Assembly (NCBI GenBank): GCA_031268125.1
Contig: JAIRXT010000051.1
Location: 1 to 6,724, forward strand
Direction of reading: 5' to 3'
DNA length: 6,724 bases
DNA from: Treponema sp.
Lineage (GTDB): Bacteria > Spirochaetota > Spirochaetia > Treponematales > Breznakiellaceae
Of this stretch, positions 1 through 5,082 are shown piece by piece. A program made the position numbers and the translations under genes. The notes under the pieces are model-generated. The model did no database searches. It worked only from the letters and a program-made list of their open reading frames with translations, and was not told the origin of the DNA. Position 1 is the stretch's first letter; each line of letters opens with the position of its first letter.

Positions 1-486
1 GCCCTGGGAGCCCAGCAGAACAGTACGGTGCCCCGGCAATTCCGGGGCATCAGTCTGGGAATGGAGCTGGAAGAACTCAAGGCCGCCCTGGCCGGGGACG
101 GCATTTTTAGCTTCCGGGGGGACCGGGATGTGTCCTTCCTTCCCCGGCCCCAGGAAAGTCTGGTGGAAACCACGGGCCTGTCTTTTGTCAAACGGGCCTT
201 TTTTCAGTTGAGCGGCGGCGCGCTGTTTATCATGGCCTTTACGATGAACACCGATCTGGTCGATCACTATTCGATCTTTACCGCCCTGACGGAAAAGTAC
301 GGCCAACCCACCAGCCTGAGCCCCCGGCAGTCGGTCTGGGAAAACGGAACCACCCGGCTGGCTCTGGAACGGCCCCTGACGGTCAAATACATTGATTTAG
401 AGGTGTTTAATGAGATCATCGGCGAATCTACGGCGCAGGAGACCCAGGAGATGTACCGGCGCCAGGAATTTATCAATGATTTCTAG
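1..486 (+). CDS. Conserved hypothetical protein, probably exported, N-terminus cut by window edge
   Basis: The reading frame is open from base 1 to the TAG at 484-486, giving at least 161 residues. A GTG at 28 is in frame, but the coding frame continues upstream of it as ALGAQQNSTV. That resembles the end of a signal peptide (possible cleavage after ALGA), so the true start is probably outside the window. The visible part has no transmembrane stretch. It begins with a region reading FRGISLGMELEELKAAL, and the C-terminal half contains an aromatic and charged segment (EKYGQP, VWENGTTRLALERP). The C-terminus is rich in Glu, Gln and Arg. I do not recognise a named domain and assign no function; it has the look of a small periplasmic protein conserved within one lineage. 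Its stop lies inside the start of the next gene, so the two are very probably co-transcribed and translationally coupled. Confidence is high that it is a gene, low on role. Confidence 0.8.
   Translation, partial: ALGAQQNSTVPRQFRGISLGMELEELKAALAGDGIFSFRGDRDVSFLPRPQESLVETTGLSFVKRAFFQLSGGALFIMAFTMNTDLVDHYSIFTALTEKYGQPTSLSPRQSVWENGTTRLALERPLTVKYIDLEVFNEIIGESTAQETQEMYRRQEFINDF
464..467 (+). promoter_or_regulatory. Ribosome binding site deciding the DUF192 start
   Basis: AGGA sits 8 nt before the ATG at 476, inside the 3' end of the upstream gene. This supports 476 over the upstream in-frame ATG at 410, which would add an Arg-rich 22-residue extension ahead of the signal sequence. Confidence 0.6.
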
Positions 487-946
487 CAGGCCCCCCGCCG
501 TTTTTCTGGCGCTGATCTTCTGTATTTTGCCCTGCAGCCTCCTCTTGAGCGGGGCCTGTGAAACAAAAACCCTGGAAACCAGGGAACTTACCGTTGAGCG
601 GGCCGCCGGGACGCTGGTAAATCTGCGGGCGGAAATTGCCCGGACCACGGAAGAAAGACAGCAGGGGCTTATGTTCCGCAAGAGCCTGGCCGACGGGCAG
701 GGCATGTTGTTTGTCTTTGACCGGGACCAGATTCTGTCGTTTTATATGAGAAATACCCTTATCCCCCTGTCCATCGCCTATATCAGGTCCGACGGGGGCA
801 TAGCGGAAATTCTGGATATGCGCCCCCGGGATGAAACCTCAATCCGTTCATCCCGGAGCGTCCGCTACGCGCTGGAAGTACCCCAGGGCTGGTTTGACCG
901 GGCGGGGATAAAGGCGGGGGATCGCCTGTTATTGTCCGGTTTTTGA
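476..946 (+). CDS. DUF192 family exported protein, possible lipoprotein
   Basis: The product is 156 residues. An N-terminal hydrophobic segment (about residues 8-26) ends in LLLSGAC, giving a possible lipoprotein cysteine at residue 28. The lipobox is non-canonical, with Ser at -3, but spirochaete lipoboxes are known to be relaxed. A short linker follows, then a full DUF192 (COG1430) domain from about residue 45 to the end. It carries the family signatures ARTTEERQQGLMFR, GMLFVF, FYMRNTLIPLSIAYI and a late EVPQGWFDRAGIKAGD. DUF192 is a small beta-rich domain, often secreted, with no established biochemical activity, so no function is claimed. The start at 476 is chosen for its spaced AGGA and because the signal sequence then begins directly at the N-terminus. 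The first 11 bp overlap the previous gene, suggesting coupled translation. An alternative is a cleaved periplasmic protein rather than a lipoprotein. Confidence 0.88.
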   Translation: MISSRPPAVFLALIFCILPCSLLLSGACETKTLETRELTVERAAGTLVNLRAEIARTTEERQQGLMFRKSLADGQGMLFVFDRDQILSFYMRNTLIPLSIAYIRSDGGIAEILDMRPRDETSIRSSRSVRYALEVPQGWFDRAGIKAGDRLLLSGF

Positions 947-952
947 TAGCAG

Positions 953-987
953 AGACAGTTCCAAAATGTCAGATTTTGGAACCGGCT
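953..987. repeat. Inverted repeat in front of clpC
   Basis: GTTCCAAAAT (958-967) and ATTTTGGAAC (973-982) are perfect 10-bp inverted arms around the 5-nt spacer GTCAG. Pairing continues imperfectly outward to 953 and 987, with mismatches at 957/983 and 955/985. No T-run follows on either side, so it is not a standard intrinsic terminator. It lies 7 bp after the DUF192 stop and about 28 bp before the clpC start. It could be an operator, an mRNA hairpin or one copy of a dispersed intergenic repeat. It does not match the CIRCE (HrcA) or CtsR heptad operators. Confidence 0.75.
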
Positions 988-999
988 CAGTACACTATC

Positions 1000-1005
1000 G
1001 GGAGG
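1000..1005 (+). promoter_or_regulatory. Ribosome binding site for the TTG-started clpC
   Basis: GGGAGG lies 5 nt before the TTG at 1011 and is the only good Shine-Dalgarno match near the start. It supports TTG as the initiator, with the protein then opening MFKGLTQRVQ, as Clp N-domains do. Confidence 0.7.
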
Positions 1006-1010
1006 CTTGA

Positions 1011-3587
1011 TTGTTCAAAGGTTTAACCCAGCGGGTTCAGAGGATTCTTTCTGTAGCAGCCCCCAAAGAAGCCCGCCGTTTTAATTCGGATCAACTGCTT
1101 CCCGAACACGTCATCATCGCCCTGCTCAAAGAGGGGGCCGGTATCGCCTGCAAGGCCCTGATGTTCCTGCGGGTTGACCTGCTGGAATTCCGGCATACCC
1201 TGGAATCCGGCATACCCCGGGTAACGGGTATCCCGGTTCATGAGGCTTTGCCCCCTTCCAAACGAACCCAAAAACTTTTGGACGCCGCCTCCGAAGAAGC
1301 CCGCCGTTCAGGCAGCGAGTATGTGGGAACGGAGCATCTCTTGTTTGCCGGGGCGCAGGAACAGGGAACCCCGGTGCAGGACTACCTGTCCCGGCACGGG
1401 GTGGATACGGAAATGCTGCGGGTGGTAGTCCAGACCACGTTTAACCGGAATCCCCGGGATGAAGAAAGCTTTCCCGGCTGGTCCGGGGGCCGCAGCCCCG
1501 TGCAGACGATCCCTCAGCCCTGGTCCCTTCACCGGGAGGGGGAGCAAAAGGTCCACAACTTCCGCATCACGGCGGTTTCTTACCCGGTACTTACCCCGGC
1601 CCTCAACGAATTTTCCCGGGACCTTACGGAGCTTGCCAGGGCCGGGAAGCTGGACCCCGTGGTGGGCCGCCGGCGGGAGATAAACCGGGCTGTTCGCATC
1701 CTGGCCCGCCGGACTAAAAACAATCCCGTCCTGGTGGGGGAACCGGGGGTCGGCAAAACCGCCATCGTGGAGGGTCTTGCCCTGCTGCTGGCGGGGGAAG
1801 ATGTTCCCGCAGCCCTGACGGGGAAGCGAATCCTCTCCCTGGACATGGGTTCCGTGATTGCGGGAACCAAGTACCGGGGGGAATTTGAGGAACGGCTCAA
1901 GCGGATCACCCGGGAAATCACCCAGGCGGGGAACGTAATCCTCTTTATTGACGAAATTCACACGATTATCGGGGCCGGGGGGGCGGAAGGGACCGTTGAC
2001 GCCTCCAATATGCTCAAGCCCGGCCTTTCCCGGGGGGACATTCAGTGCATCGGGGCCACCACCCCGGCGGAGTACCGCAGACACTTTGAAAAGGACGCCG
2101 CCCTGGAACGGCGCTTCCAGTCGATTCTGGTGGAAGAACCCGGCGCCGCCGATACCCTGGAGATTCTCCGGGGCATACAGAAAAAATACGAAGATCACCA
2201 CCACGTTTCCTACACTGCCGGTGCGGTCGAGCAGGCCGTCAAACTTGCCCAGCGGTATATCAGCGGCCGTTTCATGCCCGATAAGGCCATCGATATCCTT
2301 GATGAAGCGGGGGCCATGCGCAAGCTGGAAAAGGGACAGGAACCCCCGGAGATCACCGGTATAGAGGCGGAGATTCTCCTGCTTACCGAAGAAAAGGCCG
2401 CCCTGGTGAGCGCCCAGGATTACGAGCATGCGGCGGAACTCCGGGACCGGGTACAGACCCTGCGGGCCAAACTCAGGACCCTGCGGACGGCCTGGGAACA
2501 GGCGTCCCTGGCGGAGCCGGCCCTGGTACGGGAGGCCGATATACGCCGGGTTGTGGCGGAACTGACGGGGATTCCCCTTCAGCATCTGGAGGAGCAGGAG
2601 TCCCGCCGGCTCCTGGGCATCGAAGATGAACTCCACAGGACGGTTATCGGCCAGGATGACGCGGTACGCCGGATCGCCAACGCGGTGCGCCGCTCCAGGG
2701 CGGGGATTTCCCATCCGGGGCGGCCAATGGGGACTTTCATATTCCTGGGGCCTACCGGGGTGGGTAAGACCCTGCTTGCCAAGCAGCTTGCCCGTTACCT
2801 GTTCGGCGGTGAAGAAGCCCTGCTCCGAATCGATATGTCGGACTACATGGAAAAACACAACGCATCCCGTATGGTGGGGGCCCCGCCGGGTTATGTGGGT
2901 TACGAAGAGGGGGGAGTTTTGACCGAGCGGATTCGGAGGAATCCCTACCGGGTGGTCCTCTTTGACGAAATTGAAAAGGCCCACCGGGATGTTTTTAACC
3001 TGCTCCTGCAGGTAATGGAGGAGGGGGAGTTAAAAGACAACCTGGGCCATACCGTAAGTTTCCGCAATACCATCATAATCATGACGAGTAACGCGGGGGT
3101 GCGGGAAATTTCCCGGGATTCCCGCCTGGGCTTTGGGGCGGGATCGGGGATCATGGACATGCGGGAAATCGAGACCCAGGCCCTGGCGGAACTGCGCCGC
3201 CTTTTTAATCCTGAATTCCTCAACCGGGTGGACGATGTGGTTGTTTTTCACCCGCTGGATCTCAAGCAGATTGGGAAGATCTTCGATCTGCAGTTGGAGG
3301 AACTGAAAGGCCGGCTTGCCGAACAGGGCTGCGGCCTCAAAGTTCTGCCGGGGGCCCGGAAATTACTTATCGAAAAAGGCTGGGACCCCAAATTCGGCGG
3401 ACGGCCCATGCGCAGGACCATTCAAAAGGAACTGGAAGATCCCCTGTCTATGCTTGTCCTGGACCGGGGCGCCGGTACGGTCTTCCACGCGGCAACCCGG
3501 AACGGGCGGATCGTGATCCGCCGCGCCGGAGCCGCATGTCCGGCCGGACGGCCCGGAGAACCGCGGATCCCGGTTCTTGAAGGCTAA
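1011..3587 (+). CDS. clpC: ATP-dependent Clp protease ATP-binding subunit ClpC
   Basis: This 858-residue class I HSP100/Clp unfoldase should unfold substrates and feed them to ClpP in the cytoplasm. Two Clp_N repeats occupy about residues 3-75 and 80-145, each with a P/TEH motif (E32, E108). A linker of about 50 residues leads into AAA+ domain 1: Walker A GEPGVGKT 243-250, pore KYRG 287-290, Walker B ending D314-E315, arginine fingers R367/R368. The middle domain is short and holds a UVR motif (459-488), which marks ClpC rather than ClpB (long coiled coil) or ClpA (none). AAA+ domain 2 has Walker A GPTGVGKT 580-587, pore GYVG 627-630, Walker B D652-E653, sensor 1 N694, R739 and sensor 2 GGRPM 796-800. 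LGF at 706-708 fits the ClpP-docking loop. All ATPase motifs are intact. It starts at TTG behind GGGAGG. No ctsR, mcsA or mcsB lies upstream in this window, unlike the Firmicutes operon. Confidence 0.97.
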   Translation: MFKGLTQRVQRILSVAAPKEARRFNSDQLLPEHVIIALLKEGAGIACKALMFLRVDLLEFRHTLESGIPRVTGIPVHEALPPSKRTQKLLDAASEEARRSGSEYVGTEHLLFAGAQEQGTPVQDYLSRHGVDTEMLRVVVQTTFNRNPRDEESFPGWSGGRSPVQTIPQPWSLHREGEQKVHNFRITAVSYPVLTPALNEFSRDLTELARAGKLDPVVGRRREINRAVRILARRTKNNPVLVGEPGVGKTAIVEGLALLLAGEDVPAALTGKRILSLDMGSVIAGTKYRGEFEERLKRITREITQAGNVILFIDEIHTIIGAGGAEGTVDASNMLKPGLSRGDIQCIGATTPAEYRRHFEKDAALERRFQSILVEEPGAADTLEILRGIQKKYEDHHHVSYTAGAVEQAVKLAQRYISGRFMPDKAIDILDEAGAMRKLEKGQEPPEITGIEAEILLLTEEKAALVSAQDYEHAAELRDRVQTLRAKLRTLRTAWEQASLAEPALVREADIRRVVAELTGIPLQHLEEQESRRLLGIEDELHRTVIGQDDAVRRIANAVRRSRAGISHPGRPMGTFIFLGPTGVGKTLLAKQLARYLFGGEEALLRIDMSDYMEKHNASRMVGAPPGYVGYEEGGVLTERIRRNPYRVVLFDEIEKAHRDVFNLLLQVMEEGELKDNLGHTVSFRNTIIIMTSNAGVREISRDSRLGFGAGSGIMDMREIETQALAELRRLFNPEFLNRVDDVVVFHPLDLKQIGKIFDLQLEELKGRLAEQGCGLKVLPGARKLLIEKGWDPKFGGRPMRRTIQKELEDPLSMLVLDRGAGTVFHAATRNGRIVIRRAGAACPAGRPGEPRIPVLEG

Positions 3588-3612
3588 AGCCCCGCGCCGG
3601 TCCGGACGCCCG

Positions 3613-4887
3613 CTAGATCATGGTTCCCGGGTACAACACGGCGTTTTTGGGGATGACTACGATACCGTCTACAATGTGGTAATGGCCGTAATTGCCGTCC
3701 GTGCGGTTGATATTGTCTACTCCGATACGGCAGCCATCGCCGATGCAGGCGTTCTTGTCGATAATCGCCCCCTTGACGATCACCCCCTTGCCGATGCCCA
3801 CGTTGGGAAGGCGGGCCTCCGCATTCTGCTGCCGCTGCTGTTCCGTCTCGTAGTAGTCGGCGCCCATGCAGACTACTCCGTTCAAACTGGAGCCGGATTC
3901 GATGATCGTCCGTACCCCGACAATCGAATTGGTGATACTCGCGTTGGTGATGATGCAGCCTTCCGCGGCGATAGACTGGCTCATATTGCTAAAATTCATC
4001 TTGGAAGGGGGCAGATTGCGGATATGGGTGTAAATGGGCTTGCTTTCGTCATAGAAGTCGAAACGGGGCCGCAGACTGGTCAACTCCAGGTTTGCCTCGT
4101 AGAAATTCCTGATAGTCCCAATATCCTCCCAATAGCCGTTGAAGACATACGCGTTTACTTTGACTTTGTGGATGGCCTGGGGGATAATCTCCTTGCCGAA
4201 GTCCGTAAGCTCATTGGCAAGGCAGTCTTCCATGTTCTTGGCGTTAAACACGTAGATCCCCATAGAGGCCAGGAAGGTATCCTCCCGCGAATTGGAGATG
4301 CCCTGTAGTTCCGCGGGGATCTTAAAATCCCCGATGTCCTTGACCGGGCCGGGCTTTTCCAGAAATTCGGTTACCCGGTTGTTTTTGTCCACTTTAAGGA
4401 TGCCCAACTGACTGGCATTCTCCCGGTTCACGCCGGTACAGGCCACCGTAATTGCCGCGCCGGACTCCTTGTGCTTTTTCAGCAGCTCCTGCAGGTCCAT
4501 CCGGTAGAGCTGATCCCCGGAGAGGATCAGGTAGTAGGAGGGACTTTGGGTCCTGAAGTGGGGAAAGTTCTTCCGCACCGCATCGGCAGTCCCTTCGTAC
4601 CAGCCGGAATGTTCAAAGGTCTGTTCGGCGGCCAGAATTTCGGCAAAACCGCTGGTGAACGTATCAAAAACATACGTCTGGGCAAGGTGGAGATGAAGGG
4701 ATGCCGAGTTAAACTGGGTAAGGATATAAATATGCCGCAGCCCAGCGTTGATGCAGTTCGATATAGGTATATCAACTAAACGGTATTTCCCCCCAAACGG
4801 AACCGCCGGCTTGGCCCGTGCCTGGGTAAGGGGGAAAAGCCGGGTCCCCTTACCTCCGCCCAATACAATAGACAATACTTCTGTCAT
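3613..4887 (-). CDS. glgC: Glucose-1-phosphate adenylyltransferase (ADP-glucose pyrophosphorylase)
   Basis: The enzyme makes ADP-glucose and pyrophosphate from ATP and glucose 1-phosphate, the committed step of bacterial glycogen synthesis in the cytoplasm. The 424-residue product is close to the cyanobacterial length. The nucleotidyltransferase domain shows GGGKGTRL (10-17), AKPAVPFGGKYRLVDIPISN, WYEGTADAVR (96-105), SGD with the metal-binding Asp at 125, FLEKP (175-179, K178 for sugar phosphate), SMGIYVF and GYWEDIGT (251-258). A left-handed beta-helix fills the C-terminal third. Lysines in AIIDKNACIG (K378) and VVIPKNAV (K414) match the 3-phosphoglycerate regulatory lysines known from cyanobacterial and plant enzymes. 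The E. coli N-terminal extension is absent, and Ala23 stands where E. coli has Lys39. ATG 4887 is preferred because AGGAG lies 7 nt upstream; a TTG at 4917 would add ten residues without a good ribosome site. The gene converges on clpC and diverges from the helicase. Confidence 0.97.
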   Translation of the reverse strand: MTEVLSIVLGGGKGTRLFPLTQARAKPAVPFGGKYRLVDIPISNCINAGLRHIYILTQFNSASLHLHLAQTYVFDTFTSGFAEILAAEQTFEHSGWYEGTADAVRKNFPHFRTQSPSYYLILSGDQLYRMDLQELLKKHKESGAAITVACTGVNRENASQLGILKVDKNNRVTEFLEKPGPVKDIGDFKIPAELQGISNSREDTFLASMGIYVFNAKNMEDCLANELTDFGKEIIPQAIHKVKVNAYVFNGYWEDIGTIRNFYEANLELTSLRPRFDFYDESKPIYTHIRNLPPSKMNFSNMSQSIAAEGCIITNASITNSIVGVRTIIESGSSLNGVVCMGADYYETEQQRQQNAEARLPNVGIGKGVIVKGAIIDKNACIGDGCRIGVDNINRTDGNYGHYHIVDGIVVIPKNAVLYPGTMI

Positions 4888-4894
4888 GCCCAAT

Positions 4895-4899
4895 CTCCT
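4895..4899 (-). promoter_or_regulatory. Ribosome binding site for glgC
   Basis: On the - strand AGGAG is followed by a 7-nt spacer and ATG at 4887. This decides the start in favour of 4887 over the in-frame TTG at 4917. Confidence 0.75.
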
Positions 4900-4916
4900 G
4901 TTATGAAGCTGGCTCA

Positions 4917-4945
4917 AGTATAAATCCTAATGCTACCCCTGTCGA
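4917..4945 (-). promoter_or_regulatory. Candidate proximal glgC promoter (P2)
   Basis: Read on the - strand, TCGACA (4945-4940) is followed by 17 bp and TATACT (4922-4917). Each box matches the sigma-70 consensus at 5 of 6 positions with ideal spacing. The predicted start near 4910 gives a leader of about 22 nt containing the AGGAG site. Confidence 0.5.
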
Positions 4946-4997
4946 TATTTTTATCATATTTTTAGCGTTGTATGTTGTAAAATAAGCAAATATTTTT
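4945..4997. repeat. AT-rich island with repeated ATATTTTT tracts
   Basis: ATATTTTTA occurs at 4945-4953 and 4956-4964, spaced exactly 11 bp, and ATATTTTTC at 4990-4998, 34 bp further on, about three more helical turns. Phased T-tracts of this kind can bend DNA. They overlap the distal glgC promoter box and its predicted start, inside a strongly AT-rich stretch between GC-rich genes. Confidence 0.5.
4953..4981 (-). promoter_or_regulatory. Candidate distal glgC promoter (P1)
   Basis: Read on the - strand, TTTACA (4981-4976), a 17-bp spacer and TATGAT (4958-4953) match the sigma-70 consensus at 5 of 6 positions in each box. The predicted start near 4946 gives a leader of about 58 nt. It sits in the most AT-rich part of the window. 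Confidence 0.55.
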
Positions 4998-5014
4998 CAA
5001 AAATGCAGTTTTTT

Positions 5015-5031
5015 ACCGGCCTTTTGCCGGT
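5015..5031. other. Small GC-rich hairpin in the glgC-helicase intergenic region
   Basis: ACCGGC (5015-5020) and GCCGGT (5026-5031) form a perfect 6-bp stem with the loop CTTTT. The T-run lies before the stem on the + strand (5009-5014), so it is not a terminator on the + strand. On the - strand it is followed by A residues, so it is not one there either. It may be an RNA structure or a protein site upstream of the helicase. Confidence 0.4.
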
Positions 5032-5045
5032 GCTATCCCCCGTAC

Positions 5046-5074
5046 TTTACCCGCCCGGCCCGGAAGACTAGAAT
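5046..5074 (+). promoter_or_regulatory. Candidate helicase promoter giving a leaderless transcript
   Basis: TTTACC (5046-5051), a 17-bp spacer and TAGAAT (5069-5074) match the sigma-70 boxes at 4 and 5 of 6 positions. Transcription would begin around 5080-5083, that is, at or next to the ATG. This is the best-spaced + strand pair I found in the gap, but the -35 box is weak. Confidence 0.35.
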
Positions 5075-5082
5075 AATCCCCC

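Noticed and set aside
28..30. GTG at 28 as the start of the first gene
   Set aside because: There is no ribosome site before it, and the frame continues to the window edge with a signal-peptide-like end.
410..475. Upstream ATG at 410 as the start of the DUF192 gene
   Set aside because: It would place 22 Arg-rich residues before the signal sequence and overlap the previous gene by 77 bp. The ATG at 476 has a well-placed AGGA.
947..1010. CIRCE or CtsR operator before clpC
   Set aside because: I looked for TTAGCACTC/GAGTGCTAA and for tandem GGTCAAA heptads and found neither.
1308..2984. 558-codon open frame on the - strand opposite clpC
   Set aside because: It lies wholly antisense to an intact ClpC with every motif in place, is rich in Gly, Pro, Arg and His, and shows no domain. 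It is a by-product of GC-rich codon use.
3505..3576. Stems near the clpC 3' end (3505-3522, palindrome 3538-3549, 3558-3576) as a terminator
   Set aside because: All lie inside the coding sequence, are short and GC-rich, and none is followed by a real T-run. They are probably chance in GC-rich DNA.
3577..4308. 243-codon + strand open frame opposite glgC
   Set aside because: It is antisense to a fully conserved GlgC and overlaps the end of clpC; its translation has no recognisable domain.
4888..4917. TTG at 4917 as the glgC start
   Set aside because: The added residues are not part of the conserved GlgC N-terminus. The ATG at 4887 has AGGAG at good spacing, and the proximal promoter would start transcription downstream of the TTG.
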